Shown here piece after piece: positions 1 to 9,437 of a DNA stretch of 64,000 nucleotides. This DNA comes from Candidatus Kuenenia stuttgartensis (GTDB lineage: Bacteria; Pseudomonadota; Alphaproteobacteria; SMXS01), in contig CALQFM020000006.1 in the NCBI GenBank assembly GCA_943329845.2, positions 1 to 64,000 of the forward strand, read 5' to 3'. The number at the start of each line of letters is the position of its first letter. Position 1 is the first letter of the stretch. The position numbers were made by a program, and so were the translations under genes. Below the pieces are notes generated by a model that worked only from the letters and a program-made list of their open reading frames with translations, was not told the DNA's origin and searched no databases.

Positions 1-174
1 ACAATGCACAGCGCCTCCACTCGGCGCTCGGATACAAGCCGCCGGTCGAGTTCGAAGAAGAACGCGGCCATTCCGTCAACAGCGCTAACCATGGCAATAT
101 CGCCAGGTCACTCAATTAGACGTGTCTCACAAACCGGGTGCAGTCCAGTACTGTCACCGAATTACACCGAAATA

Positions 175-567
175 ATGACTGACGGCGTATCCCTGGTCCT
201 GTGGACGCTCGCCGCGTTCCAGCTCAAGCACTTCCTCGGCGATTTCGTGCTGCAGACGAAGACTCAGGTCGTGAACAAGGGTTTCTACGGCCGGCGCGGC
301 GGCATCGCTCATGCCGCGACGCATGCGCTGCTGTCGGTTCCCGTTCTCGTCCTCCTGACGCGCGCACCGGTGCTGATCGCCGCGGCCGCCGCGGCGGAGT
401 TTCTGGTGCACTACCATATCGACTGGGCCAAGGCCCGTACCGACCGGGTGATGGGCTGGAGCGATCGGGACAGCATCTACTGGGCGGCGTTCGGCATCGA
501 CCAGCTGCTGCACCAGCTGACCTATCTCGCCATCGTCGCGGTCCTGTTGCCGCAGGCCGCCGGGTAA
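175..567 (+). CDS. DUF3307 family membrane protein
   Basis: This is a small integral membrane protein of about 130 residues with no known biochemical role. The frame stays open further upstream, but I start at the ATG at 175 because the preceding residues are polar, low-complexity and unlike the family. Near the N-terminus the order K-H-F-x-x-D-x-x-L-Q-T-K is visible, which I recognise from DUF3307 proteins. Later come hydrophobic stretches rich in Ala, Val and Leu and a conserved-looking H-Y-x-x-D-W-x-K segment. The gene converges on the channel gene that ends at 571, leaving only 3 bp between the two stops. The family call rests on motif recall. Confidence 0.72.
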   Translation: MTDGVSLVLWTLAAFQLKHFLGDFVLQTKTQVVNKGFYGRRGGIAHAATHALLSVPVLVLLTRAPVLIAAAAAAEFLVHYHIDWAKARTDRVMGWSDRDSIYWAAFGIDQLLHQLTYLAIVAVLLPQAAG

Positions 568-570
568 CGG

Positions 571-1995
571 CTACCCCAGGACCCGGCTGAAAAACGCCCT
601 CATGCGGGCGAGCAGGTCGACTTCGGCGGATTTGGGCACCGGCCGATTCGCCATCTCGGCCTGTTCCCGCTGGCGGCGCGCCAGCAGTTCGCCGAAGCGG
701 TTGAGCAACTCCGGCGACCGCTGCAGCAGTTCCTCGACCGATTCCTTGGTGATCTCGAGGGCGCGAATCCGCGTCATCGCCGTGACGCTCGCCGAGCGCG
801 GCGCGCCGGTCATCAGCGACATCTCGCCGACCACGTCGCCCGCGGCCAGCACCGCCAGTTCCTGCGGCACGCCCTGCGGCAGGGCGAGCGTGACGCGCGC
901 GGCGCCCTCGAGGATGATGAACATGGACGACGCCGAAGCGCCCTGTTCCATGATCACGGCGTCGCATGCGAACTCGGAGACGGCGCACCGGGTAGCCAGC
1001 AGCAGGATCTGCTCCTCGTTCAGGGTTTCCGCGAACAGGCTGGCATGGCGCAGCCCGTCGGGAATCGAGTCCGGTCCCAGGCCATAGCCGAGATCGGGCG
1101 GCTGGGCGATCTCGATCTGGGTGACCGGCAAGGGCATGCCGCTGTGCTGTAAAACCCGGAGCACGGCGCGGAAGACGGCCGACTTGGCGACGGTCGGCGT
1201 GACCTTGTCGGGATCGGCGTAGAAGCGCACCCGGTAATAGACGGCGTCGCCGTCGATCCGGTCGACGACGATGCTCGGCTCGGGGTTCGGCGACATGCCG
1301 GGGCCGGTGCGCACGGTCTTCATCACCTCGGCCAGCATCATGTCCACGGCGCGCTCGCAGGGCACGCGGACATCCACGCTGACCTCGATCTCGAACCGCT
1401 TCGCGTCGCCCGGGCGGCTGTGGTTCAGCACCGGATTGGCCGTGATGATGTGGTTGGGCACCATCAGCCGGCGGCCGTCCTCCAGCATCAGGAAGGTGGA
1501 GCGCCACGAAAGGTGGGTGACACAGCCATAGACCGGTTCCGGCAACTGGTCGGAGTACACGGTGAGCCAGTCGCCGAGGGCATAGGAGCCGTCCAGGTTG
1601 ATCGAAAGTCCGCTGAACAGATCCTGGATGACCGTCTGCAGCGCGATACCCAGGATCACCGCCGTCGCGCCCGACGCCGTGATCAGGCCGGTGAAGGACA
1701 TGCCTTCCTGCCACCAGAGGCCGATCGACAGGCCCAGCAGCAGCAGCGCGATGGTCAGGATGTCGCGAATCAGCGCCGGGGTTTCCCGGCCGCGGCGCCG
1801 CCGCCAGTAGCGGTGCCAGTAGAAGTACCGGATCAGGCCGTCGATGAAGAGCGTGACGGCCACGACCAGGACGACGGTCAATCCGCTGAGGATGTCGGCG
1901 GTCGCTTCCGGTGAGAAATACATCCCGATCGCTTCCCCGCCCCAGAGACGGGCGGCGAGCAGGACAGCGATCGCGAGAGCCGACCAGAAGATCAT
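571..1995 (-). CDS. MscS-family channel with C-terminal cyclic-nucleotide-binding domain
   Basis: A 474-residue inner-membrane channel. Hydrophobic helices lie at about residues 3-18, 35-56 and 77-97. The pore-lining MscS helix (about 102-130, rich in G and A) and the soluble beta domain (about 135-300) follow. Residues 325-445 form a cNMP-binding domain whose phosphate-binding cassette reads G-D-V-V-G-E-M-S-L with G-A-P-R-S after it (Glu391, Arg400, Ser401). Channels of this layout are known as bacterial cyclic-nucleotide-gated (bCNG) members of the MscS superfamily and open on ligand rather than tension. It is last in the operon, and its ATG overlaps the stop of the CHASE2 cyclase by 4 bp, which places a cAMP source directly upstream. 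That the cyclase gates this channel is inference. Confidence 0.9.
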   Translation of the reverse strand: MIFWSALAIAVLLAARLWGGEAIGMYFSPEATADILSGLTVVLVVAVTLFIDGLIRYFYWHRYWRRRRGRETPALIRDILTIALLLLGLSIGLWWQEGMSFTGLITASGATAVILGIALQTVIQDLFSGLSINLDGSYALGDWLTVYSDQLPEPVYGCVTHLSWRSTFLMLEDGRRLMVPNHIITANPVLNHSRPGDAKRFEIEVSVDVRVPCERAVDMMLAEVMKTVRTGPGMSPNPEPSIVVDRIDGDAVYYRVRFYADPDKVTPTVAKSAVFRAVLRVLQHSGMPLPVTQIEIAQPPDLGYGLGPDSIPDGLRHASLFAETLNEEQILLLATRCAVSEFACDAVIMEQGASASSMFIILEGAARVTLALPQGVPQELAVLAAGDVVGEMSLMTGAPRSASVTAMTRIRALEITKESVEELLQRSPELLNRFGELLARRQREQAEMANRPVPKSAEVDLLARMRAFFSRVLG

Positions 1996-3995
1996 TTTTC
2001 CGTCATCACCATTTCCACGCCGGTCTCACCCTCCGCCAGGCGCCTCATGTGCAGCGAAACGCATGGGTCGTCAGGCGCCTGGCCGTGCAGCGCCGCGAAC
2101 AGACCGGCCGCGTCGGGTTGCCGTTCCTTGAGCCGCTGATACGCCACGCCGTAGTCCCGGAGGAAGTCTGGCGAATAAGTATCGCCGTGCAAAGGCTCCC
2201 AAAGCTCCAGGGCTTCGGTTTTTCCCTTCAGCACCACTGAGGCCACCGGCCGGAACAGCACATCCGGGCACAGATCCCGCGTCGCGCCGCTGACGCACAG
2301 CCGCGTGCCAAGATATTTGTTGATGCCTTCCAGCCGCGCCGCCGTGTTCACCGCGTCGCCCTGCGCCGTGTAGGTGAAGCGCGCGCGGCTGCCGAAATTG
2401 CCGATCACCGACATGCCGGTATGCACGCCGATGCGGGTTACCCCGAGCGCGAAGCCGGCCTGGTTCTGCTCGACGCGGAAGCTTTCCGTGAAGCGGTCCA
2501 TCTCCAGCATGCACATCACCGCCTTCTGGGCATGATCGGGCAGGTCGACCGGCGCGTTGAAGATCGCGAACACCGCGTCGCCGATGAACTTGTCGACCAT
2601 GCCGTCATGTTTCAGGACGATGCTGGTCATGCCGTCGAGATAGGCGTTGACCAGCTGCGCCAGCGACTTTGAATCCATCCGCTCCGACATGGTGGTGAAG
2701 TTCTGGATGTCGGAGAACAGGTAGGTCATCTCGCGGCGCTCGCTCTCCAGCGACATGCGCGACGGGTCCTGCACCATCTGCTCGACCACCTTGGGCGAGA
2801 CATAGCGCGAAAACGCGCCCTGGATGAACTCGCGCTGGCGGCGGGCGTCCCGGCCGCCGAGGGAATCCAGCACGGTGAAGGCGCCGATGAACGACAGGGT
2901 AGGCGCGATCAGGCCGATCATCACGCCCTGGTAGTGGAACAGCGCGACGCCGCCCAGCCACAGCAGCACGATCACGCCGATACCGCCCAGGATGCGCGGC
3001 AGCAGCGCCGCGTTGGCCACGCCCAGCGCCGCGCCGGCCAGCGCGAGCAACAGGGCGATGGCGAAGTCTGTTCCCCAGCCCGCCACCGGAGACGGCTTCT
3101 GGTGCAGCAGCTGCGACAGGATATGCGCCTGGATCACCACGCCCGGCAACTGGCCTTCGTCGCCGGCCAGGGTGACCGAAAACGGCGTGCGGTGCCGGTC
3201 GACCAGGGTGACGTCGGAGCCGATCAGCACGATCTTGTCCTGGAACCACGCCGCCGGCATGAACCCGGCCACCGTGGCGGAAATCTGCCGGAACGGTTTG
3301 GGGTTGAGGTCGGTCGGCGTGGGCGGCGGGCGGCCGCGCCAGATGATCGGCACCTGGACGTCGGGCGTTTTCACGCTCGCGGCCTCGGCGAGGGCGCGCG
3401 CGAAGCCCATGACGTAGCGTCCGTCGTCCATGCGCCGGCCAGGGAATACACCGCGCGCGGTGTCGAACTGGTCGGTCGGCAAGTCCGCCATCCCGCGCTG
3501 GTGCGGCGCGATCATCGCGTCCTCGAACGCCTTCTGCTCGGGCGTCACGGTGGCGCCGGAGACGATGTAGCTGACGATCACCGGCAGCCTGATCGTCCGC
3601 AGCGTTTCCTTGAGCGCGGTGTCCTTGTCCGGTTCCGTCGGCTGGTCGAGCAGCAGATCGAGGCCGATCGCCTTGGGCTGGTGCGCGGCGAGGCGCTGGA
3701 GGAGGTCGCTGACGAACTTGCGGTCCACCGGCGAGCGGTAGGCGAAGCCGCGCAGCGTGTCCTCGTCGATGGCGACGATGATGATGTCCGGGTCCTGCTC
3801 CTCGCGCGGCGCGAACACCGAGGCGATCTGCCAGTCCTGGATGAACTGATTGATACGCGACATGAAGGACAGGTTGTTCGTCGCCAGGGTCGCCAGCACG
3901 GCGGTGAGCGCGGCGAGGCCGATGAACCGGGCGGCCGCCGCGATCCGCTTGCCGCGGCCTGGCGAGACCGCGCGGCTCGTGGCGGCGTCGCTCAT
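1992..3995 (-). CDS. CHASE2-domain class III adenylate cyclase
   Basis: A 667-residue membrane cyclase. A first membrane helix lies at about residues 23-40, and an extracytoplasmic CHASE2 sensor at about 45-320, where I-G-L-D-L-L-L-D is typical. Three clustered helices occupy about 330-400. The cytoplasmic class III cyclase domain starts with F-S-D-I-Q-N-F-T. The two metal-binding aspartates are Asp429 and Asp473, and the Lys before I-G-D favours ATP over GTP. The transition-state motif V-N-T-A-A-R-L-E is intact, so the enzyme should be active. Its ATG overlaps the previous stop and its own stop overlaps the start of the cNMP-gated channel. CHASE2 ligands are unknown, but the domain should sense something in the periplasm. 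Confidence 0.93.
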   Translation of the reverse strand: MSDAATSRAVSPGRGKRIAAAARFIGLAALTAVLATLATNNLSFMSRINQFIQDWQIASVFAPREEQDPDIIIVAIDEDTLRGFAYRSPVDRKFVSDLLQRLAAHQPKAIGLDLLLDQPTEPDKDTALKETLRTIRLPVIVSYIVSGATVTPEQKAFEDAMIAPHQRGMADLPTDQFDTARGVFPGRRMDDGRYVMGFARALAEAASVKTPDVQVPIIWRGRPPPTPTDLNPKPFRQISATVAGFMPAAWFQDKIVLIGSDVTLVDRHRTPFSVTLAGDEGQLPGVVIQAHILSQLLHQKPSPVAGWGTDFAIALLLALAGAALGVANAALLPRILGGIGVIVLLWLGGVALFHYQGVMIGLIAPTLSFIGAFTVLDSLGGRDARRQREFIQGAFSRYVSPKVVEQMVQDPSRMSLESERREMTYLFSDIQNFTTMSERMDSKSLAQLVNAYLDGMTSIVLKHDGMVDKFIGDAVFAIFNAPVDLPDHAQKAVMCMLEMDRFTESFRVEQNQAGFALGVTRIGVHTGMSVIGNFGSRARFTYTAQGDAVNTAARLEGINKYLGTRLCVSGATRDLCPDVLFRPVASVVLKGKTEALELWEPLHGDTYSPDFLRDYGVAYQRLKERQPDAAGLFAALHGQAPDDPCVSLHMRRLAEGETGVEMVMTEK

Positions 3996-4687
3996 TTTTG
4001 CCGGTTCAGCAGCGCCACGGCCTGTGCTTCGCAGCCCTTCTCGGCCATCCAGGCCGTGCGCATCGCGTCATTGGCCAGCGCGGCCGGCACCGACACCAGG
4101 GTGATGGCGGATTCCACGCCCGCCACGCTCACCACATAGGTTTCGCCGCCGCGCATCGGCACATCCGTGGTGATCGACAGGCGGTCCTGCCCGGCGGGCC
4201 ATTGCGCCTGCGCCTTCCAGCTGCGATCGGTCGGCGCCACGGTCAACGCGGACGCGCTGGCCGCGGCGGGACGCCAGAAGACGGGCTGGCGATTTTCCAG
4301 CATGCAGCCATTGCCGCCATGGGTCGCGTCCACCAGCCACGGATCCGGCAGCTTGGCCAGCACCGCGGCGCGGGTGGTGCCGAACTCGCCGCTGCGGGCC
4401 TCGCGTTGCGTCACCAGCGCCTTCAGCGTGGTCGAGAGATTGACGCCGCCGCCCTGCACGGCGACCGGCGGCTTGTCGTAGGGACCGTCGAGCTTCAGCG
4501 TCGATCCGGTCTCGGAGATCAGCGTCAGGTGCTGGCCCTGCTTCAGGTGCAGCACCGCGTCGGACTGCAGGAGGGTGCCCGGCTTGAGGCCGATGCCGCG
4601 CGCCTCGACCACCACCAGGGTCGCGGCGCCGGCTTCGCCGGTCACGAGCGCGGCTGCGAGCAGCGCAATAATGAACCGCCATGTCAT
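3992..4687 (-). CDS. secreted protein of the CHAT/CHASE2 operon, possibly FecR-like
   Basis: A 231-residue protein with a clean signal peptide (hydrophobic core about residues 4-16, likely cleavage after G-A-A near 22), so it should be periplasmic or exported. I use the ATG at 4687. It overlaps the CHAT gene stop as ATGA, whereas the longer frame upstream has no hydrophobic leader. The segment L-K-Q-G-Q-H-L-T-L followed by G-S-T-L-K-L-D-G resembles the beta-strand pattern of FecR-type domains, but the match is weak. Two cysteines (in N-G-C-M and K-G-C-E) could form a disulfide. Its stop overlaps the CHASE2 cyclase start. A plausible job is to pass a periplasmic signal to the CHASE2 domain, but this is inference from position only. 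Confidence 0.68.
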   Translation of the reverse strand: MTWRFIIALLAAALVTGEAGAATLVVVEARGIGLKPGTLLQSDAVLHLKQGQHLTLISETGSTLKLDGPYDKPPVAVQGGGVNLSTTLKALVTQREARSGEFGTTRAAVLAKLPDPWLVDATHGGNGCMLENRQPVFWRPAAASASALTVAPTDRSWKAQAQWPAGQDRLSITTDVPMRGGETYVVSVAGVESAITLVSVPAALANDAMRTAWMAEKGCEAQAVALLNRQK

Positions 4688-7662
4688 GATGCACCCCCGC
4701 CACGCTTCGCGCCGTCGCCGATCAGCGTGAACGCCGCCCAGTAGAATGGATGGGACGACGCGGGCTGGGCGAGCAGCGCCAGTTGCGATTGCCGCAAGGC
4801 CTCGGCCACGTCGCCGGTCGGATCGCGCGCCAGGCCAGCAAAAACCGCCGTCATCAGGCGCGTTGTCTCCGTCGACGGTACTTCCCAATGGCTGGCCAGA
4901 ACCTCGTGCGCGCCGGCGTTGAAGAAGGCGTCGGCAAGGCCGTGAAGGGCGCCGCCGCCAAAATGCGCGCCGCCAGCCGCCGCCGTGTTGCAGGCGGACA
5001 GCACGACCAGATCGGCGTTGAGCTTGAATCCGGCGATTTCGCTGGCGGTCAGCAGCCCGTCGCCGCTCGCCGAACTGGCGATGCTCGCCGGCGGCGACAG
5101 CACCAGGGCAGGCTCGGATTCGCAGTGCAGCTCGCCCGGCAGCAGGCCATGGGTAGCGAAATAGATCACGCCGTAGCTGTCGAGCGGCCGGGCGCGCAGC
5201 GCGGCCTCCGTTGCCTGGACGCCGAGCAGCACGTCCTCGGGGGCGGCGCGCAGGCTCTGTGCCACGGCGCGCACCTCGCCTTCCGTATCCGGCAGCAGCG
5301 GCAGCCCGCGCAGCAGCGCCGGATCGATGGGGCCGCCCCGCTGGCAGACCTGGGCGAGATTGCTCAAGGCCTTGCCGGAGGCGGCGCCGCCGCCGGCGAA
5401 GGACGGATCGCCGATGCCCAGAAAGGGCCGCGGCGCGGCGGCGCGATTTGCCGTGCGCAGCGCCACGAAGGCGCGGGGTGACGGAATCTGGCTGATCGCT
5501 GCGCGGCGGATCAGCCAGGCGGCGGCGCCGTAATTATCGCCGTCGCCGGGATCGGTCGTGACCAGCAGCGACAGGGGCAGGCTTGCCAGGTCGCCGGCGG
5601 ACGCGACGACCAGATGATCCGCGCCGGCGAGTTCGGTCTCGATGGGGCCGAGCAACTGTCTGTAGAGGGCGAAGGACGATTTCAGGCTGAACGCCGGCGG
5701 TTTGCCCAGACGCAGCGTGAAGGCGGTGCGAAGGTCGCCGATGTCCGCCGCCAGGCTGGTCGCGGTCGCCTGGACGGGACGCACGGTCAGGCCGTCCCGC
5801 GTGACCAGCAGGACGTAGCTGCGGTGCACCCCGATGACGAAACTGACGAAGGCCTCGCGCGGCCGCAGCCGCCCTTGAACGTCGCTCAGCGCGACGGTGT
5901 TGGGTTCGGCCAGCCTGGTATATTCGGGGAACTTTTCGCGCACGGTCGCGAGCAGGGCTTCGGCCTCTCTGGCGGATGTCTCCAGCTCGGCCGCCAGAAT
6001 CTTTTCGTGCGCCGCGTCACGGTCGCTGTCGGGCTTGGCATGCTCCGTGGCCAGCCCGATTCGCAGGCTGTCCACCTTGCGCTGCGCATCCTGGGCCTGG
6101 CGGATCTGGTCGGCGAGGGCGGGATCGGCGGCGGCCTCGCGCGCCGCCACATGGGCGATCGTCTGGTCAGCCACGCCCGCGCTAACCAGCTGGCTGGCGG
6201 TGAACATCTCGGCGTCGAGCTGCTGCCGCTCGCCCGTGGTGTCGCCCAACGCCGAGGCGGCGGCGAGGAACGGCGTGATCTGATCGGCGACGATCTGCGA
6301 GCGCGCGACCGGGTCGCCGGCCAGGATCTTGAATGCATCGCGGTAGGCCGCGACGGATGCGGTATAGAGCTGCTGGTCGGCGTAGAACTGTCCCAGCCGC
6401 AGTTCAGCCATGGCAGTCGGTGCGCGGTCGCCGAACAGCTTCAGGTTCATCGCCACCGAGTCGGTGAAATTCTGCTCGGCCGCCACGACTCGGCCCTGGC
6501 GGACGTTGATCTCGCCCATCAGCGCCACGATGTCGGGCCGCCACCACAGCGGCAGGGCCGGCTGCTGGCTGATGATGTACAGCGCCTCTTCCGCCGCGGC
6601 CTGCGCCGCCGGGATGTCGTCCAGCCGGACCGCCATCTCCGCCTCGATCCGCAGGCCGTGGGCCAGCTCGCCCTGCAGCGCGGCGGGGATCGGCGGCGGG
6701 GCGCTGCCGTTCATGTCCATGGCGGTGGCCTTGACCGCGTCGACCTCGGTCCGGCGCGCGGCGGTGGCGGCGCGGGCATATTTGAGGGCGTCGACATAAT
6801 TGCGCTGATTGGCGGCATTCAGCGCCCGATAGGCATTGAAACGGGCCCTGCCGGCCTCGCTCGAGGCGCTTTCGATGATCGGCGTGGCGCGCTGGAACAG
6901 CGCCGCCGCTTCGTCGAAACGGCCCTGGTTGCTGACCTGCAGCGCGAGTTCGATCAAGGCCTGGCCCACGGCGGCCGAATTCGGCCCGAACACTTTCGTC
7001 TGCACATCCAGCGCCGTGCGGTACGCCCCTTCCGACGCCACGAAGTTGCCGCCGCTGCTGTACAGCCGTCCCAGCTCGGTGGATTGCTGGTAAAGCGCCA
7101 GGTCGGCCGCGCGCAGTTCCAGCACGCTGGCCGGGTATTTGGCGCGCAGGATGGCGAGCGCCGCCGCCGTCTGGTCGGCGCCGCCGGATTGCGCGCGGAT
7201 CGCGGCGCTCATGACCGGCAGCATGCCGGGCAGGCCCTCGGCTTCGAAAACGCCGGTTTTGGCCGCCGAGAGCAGTACGATGCGCGGCCAGCTGTTGCTG
7301 CGCGTCTCGCATGTCAGCAGGACGTCGTCGGCGCCCAGTGGCTGACCGGCGTCGCAGCGGAGGCGGTCGATGGCGTTGAGCGCGCTTTCGGGGTTCGTCC
7401 GCGCCGCCCTGATGATCGCGGTCCGGCGCGCGGCGGCATCCTCGGGCAGTGCCGCCTTCAGGGTGGTGACGTGCAGGGCGCCCGCGGGCGACTGGCCTGC
7501 GCCGCACAGGATGGCCTTGCTCAGCGCCGGCGTGGCGACGCCCTCGGCCTGGCAGGCTTCGCCGCCGAGATTGTTGACGGGAGCGCTCGCCGCCCAGGCG
7601 GGGTTGCCGGCGGCGATGAGCAGGACCGCCAGGATGAAAGCGTGGGGTTTCTTGTGTCGCAT
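4684..7662 (-). CDS. secreted TPR-CHAT putative protease
   Basis: A 992-residue exported protein. The signal peptide is at residues 1-24 (ends A-W-A-A). A helical region with TPR-like repeats covers about 150-480 and is followed by coiled-coil-like sequence to about 570. The C-terminal CHAT domain covers about 680-985. The caspase-type His-Cys dyad is visible: His838 in F-A-T-H-G and Cys891 in L-S-A-C-N-T. CHAT domains are clan CD peptidase relatives. The start is the ATG at 7662, because the 215 residues upstream are an Arg-rich shadow of the transporter gene. It lies 14 bp after the TpsB stop and overlaps the next gene by ATGA. With a TpsA partner in the same operon, processing of the exoprotein or of a surface ligand is a reasonable guess, but the substrate is unknown. 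Confidence 0.9.
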   Translation of the reverse strand: MRHKKPHAFILAVLLIAAGNPAWAASAPVNNLGGEACQAEGVATPALSKAILCGAGQSPAGALHVTTLKAALPEDAAARRTAIIRAARTNPESALNAIDRLRCDAGQPLGADDVLLTCETRSNSWPRIVLLSAAKTGVFEAEGLPGMLPVMSAAIRAQSGGADQTAAALAILRAKYPASVLELRAADLALYQQSTELGRLYSSGGNFVASEGAYRTALDVQTKVFGPNSAAVGQALIELALQVSNQGRFDEAAALFQRATPIIESASSEAGRARFNAYRALNAANQRNYVDALKYARAATAARRTEVDAVKATAMDMNGSAPPPIPAALQGELAHGLRIEAEMAVRLDDIPAAQAAAEEALYIISQQPALPLWWRPDIVALMGEINVRQGRVVAAEQNFTDSVAMNLKLFGDRAPTAMAELRLGQFYADQQLYTASVAAYRDAFKILAGDPVARSQIVADQITPFLAAASALGDTTGERQQLDAEMFTASQLVSAGVADQTIAHVAAREAAADPALADQIRQAQDAQRKVDSLRIGLATEHAKPDSDRDAAHEKILAAELETSAREAEALLATVREKFPEYTRLAEPNTVALSDVQGRLRPREAFVSFVIGVHRSYVLLVTRDGLTVRPVQATATSLAADIGDLRTAFTLRLGKPPAFSLKSSFALYRQLLGPIETELAGADHLVVASAGDLASLPLSLLVTTDPGDGDNYGAAAWLIRRAAISQIPSPRAFVALRTANRAAAPRPFLGIGDPSFAGGGAASGKALSNLAQVCQRGGPIDPALLRGLPLLPDTEGEVRAVAQSLRAAPEDVLLGVQATEAALRARPLDSYGVIYFATHGLLPGELHCESEPALVLSPPASIASSASGDGLLTASEIAGFKLNADLVVLSACNTAAAGGAHFGGGALHGLADAFFNAGAHEVLASHWEVPSTETTRLMTAVFAGLARDPTGDVAEALRQSQLALLAQPASSHPFYWAAFTLIGDGAKRGGGAS

Positions 7663-7676
7663 CGCGCCGCCGCCCC

Positions 7677-9437
7677 TCAAAATCGCACGCCGGCGGTGAC
7701 GAACAGCGTCGTCCGCTGTTTGCCGCCATCGCTGCCCGCGACGGCGTTCAGCGTCCGCGCGACTTCCAGGGCGCCGGTCAGATTGTGCGGAAACGACGCC
7801 CGCAGGCCGCCGCCCACGGAAACGATGTACTGGTTGATCAGGTCCGGATCGGCGGCGGCGCCGCGCTGGATGTACCAGGTGCGCGCGCCGTCGACATAAA
7901 GGTAGGGCTCCAGGTTCACGACCATCGAACCAAGCGGGCCGGTGTCGTAGCGCAACTCGGCGGATCCGCCGATGCCGTGGTCGCCGGTGATGCCGCCCGG
8001 ATCGTAGCCCCGGCCGATCTGCAGGCCGCCAAACGCGATCTGCTCGCCGGTGATCAGTGGCGTGAAGGCGTATTGCCCCTGCGCCGTCAGGACGCCCGAG
8101 AAGCGGTCCCCCAGCAGGGCGCTGTACCGCATGAAGCCGGTGATCTTGGTAAAGTCGGTGATGCCGCCCTTGCGCGACAGCTCCGGCGAGCCGTTCGGCG
8201 TCGCCCCGAAGATCGGCAGGCCCTGGGCGATGTCGATGCTGGTCGCCCACGAGCCGCCCAGAAAGTTGTTGTGAAGATAGGTGACGCTGACGTCGGCGAC
8301 GCGCCACTGGTCGTGGCTCAACCCTGTACCAAGGATGTCCACGTCCGCGTTCTGCGCGGCGAATCCGCCATCGAGCTGCAATGTCTGGCGCCGCGACCGG
8401 ATGATCGGATAGGTCAGCCTGAAGCCCGCGGCCCAGCTGTCGGTCAGCACCTCGAACGCTTTCAGCGTCGAGCCGGGCTGGCCGTGCGTGATGGTGCCGA
8501 ACGTGCTCAAGGCCAGGCCGTCGTCGCCGATGGCGCTGCGGTAGCGGAGCTGGCCGGCGACCTGCTTGCTCGCGTCGGGCGACATGGTCACCGAGCCGGA
8601 GAGCTGGTCGTTGCCGAGCAGCGAGTTGACCTGGATGTCGCCCGCCAGCGTCCAGTTGCCGGAAAAGCGCGAGCCGCGATTGTCCACGCCCAGCCCGCCG
8701 GTGACGCGCGGCTGCAGGATATCCACCACCACGTCCGACGCGCCGGGAATGTCCTGGGCGGGCGTCAGCACCCCGGTGGCGACCACTCCGGGCAGGTCGT
8801 TCGACAGCAGCAGGCCGCGCTCCATGGCCGTCAGCGGCAGCGGCGTTACCCCGACGGTTTTGTCGAGATAGGTCTTCACCTGCTCCTGGGTCGCGGGGAA
8901 GCCGCCGCGCACGGTGATGTTGGCGATCTTGCCTTCGACGATGTTGATCGCGAACACGCCGTCGCTGACCTGCTGCGGCGGCACGTAGGCGCGCACCAGG
9001 ATATAGCCTTTGTCGCGGTAAAGTTTTTCGATCCTGTCGGCGACGTCGAGGATGTCCGGCAGCGTGACGTCCTTGCCCAGGAGGTCCTGGTAAAGGGCGC
9101 GCAGCACGGTGTCCGGAAATACCGTTCCGCCGCTGACATTGATCTCCCGCAGCGTGAAGTGCACCTGATCAACGGCGCGCGGCACGGGCGACCGGTGCGG
9201 CGCCTCGATGCGGAAATCGAACTCCGGCTGGCTTGGCACCTCCGGAGCTGGACGGTCGCGGCCCGGCTGAACCGAGCCCGGCAGCGTCTGGCCGGCGGCC
9301 ATGGGGCATCCGCCGGCCATGGCCAATACCGCGACCGCCGGCATCCATGAAAGGGGCCGCCGCTTCGCTCTCGTCGTCAGGCGCCGCCAACTCAACGCAT
9401 TATCCCCCGTCACTGCCAAAGCGCCGTGTTGCCCCAA
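7677..9437 (-). CDS. TpsB/FhaC-type outer-membrane transporter (ShlB family)
   Basis: Outer-membrane pore that exports the upstream TpsA. A hydrophobic leader (M-P-A-V-A-V-L-A-M-A) is near residues 32-45. A POTRA region with V-H-F-T-L-R-E-I and D-K-G-Y-I-L-V-R-A-Y covers about 85-225. A beta-barrel runs to the terminal Phe (G-V-R-F), with the conserved barrel motif G-R-G-Y-D-P-G followed by G-D. The start is uncertain: the ATG at 9437 lies inside the TpsA 3' end, while a GTG at 9413 overlaps the TpsA stop and would give 578 residues with a more usual leader. Length fits the family. Confidence 0.92.
   Translation of the reverse strand: MGQHGALAVTGDNALSWRRLTTRAKRRPLSWMPAVAVLAMAGGCPMAAGQTLPGSVQPGRDRPAPEVPSQPEFDFRIEAPHRSPVPRAVDQVHFTLREINVSGGTVFPDTVLRALYQDLLGKDVTLPDILDVADRIEKLYRDKGYILVRAYVPPQQVSDGVFAINIVEGKIANITVRGGFPATQEQVKTYLDKTVGVTPLPLTAMERGLLLSNDLPGVVATGVLTPAQDIPGASDVVVDILQPRVTGGLGVDNRGSRFSGNWTLAGDIQVNSLLGNDQLSGSVTMSPDASKQVAGQLRYRSAIGDDGLALSTFGTITHGQPGSTLKAFEVLTDSWAAGFRLTYPIIRSRRQTLQLDGGFAAQNADVDILGTGLSHDQWRVADVSVTYLHNNFLGGSWATSIDIAQGLPIFGATPNGSPELSRKGGITDFTKITGFMRYSALLGDRFSGVLTAQGQYAFTPLITGEQIAFGGLQIGRGYDPGGITGDHGIGGSAELRYDTGPLGSMVVNLEPYLYVDGARTWYIQRGAAADPDLINQYIVSVGGGLRASFPHNLTGALEVARTLNAVAGSDGGKQRTTLFVTAGVRF

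Noticed and set aside
5614-7899. Open frame of about 760 codons opposite the CHAT gene
   Set aside because: His/Arg/Gly-rich shadow text; the minus strand has signal peptide, TPR and CHAT motifs.
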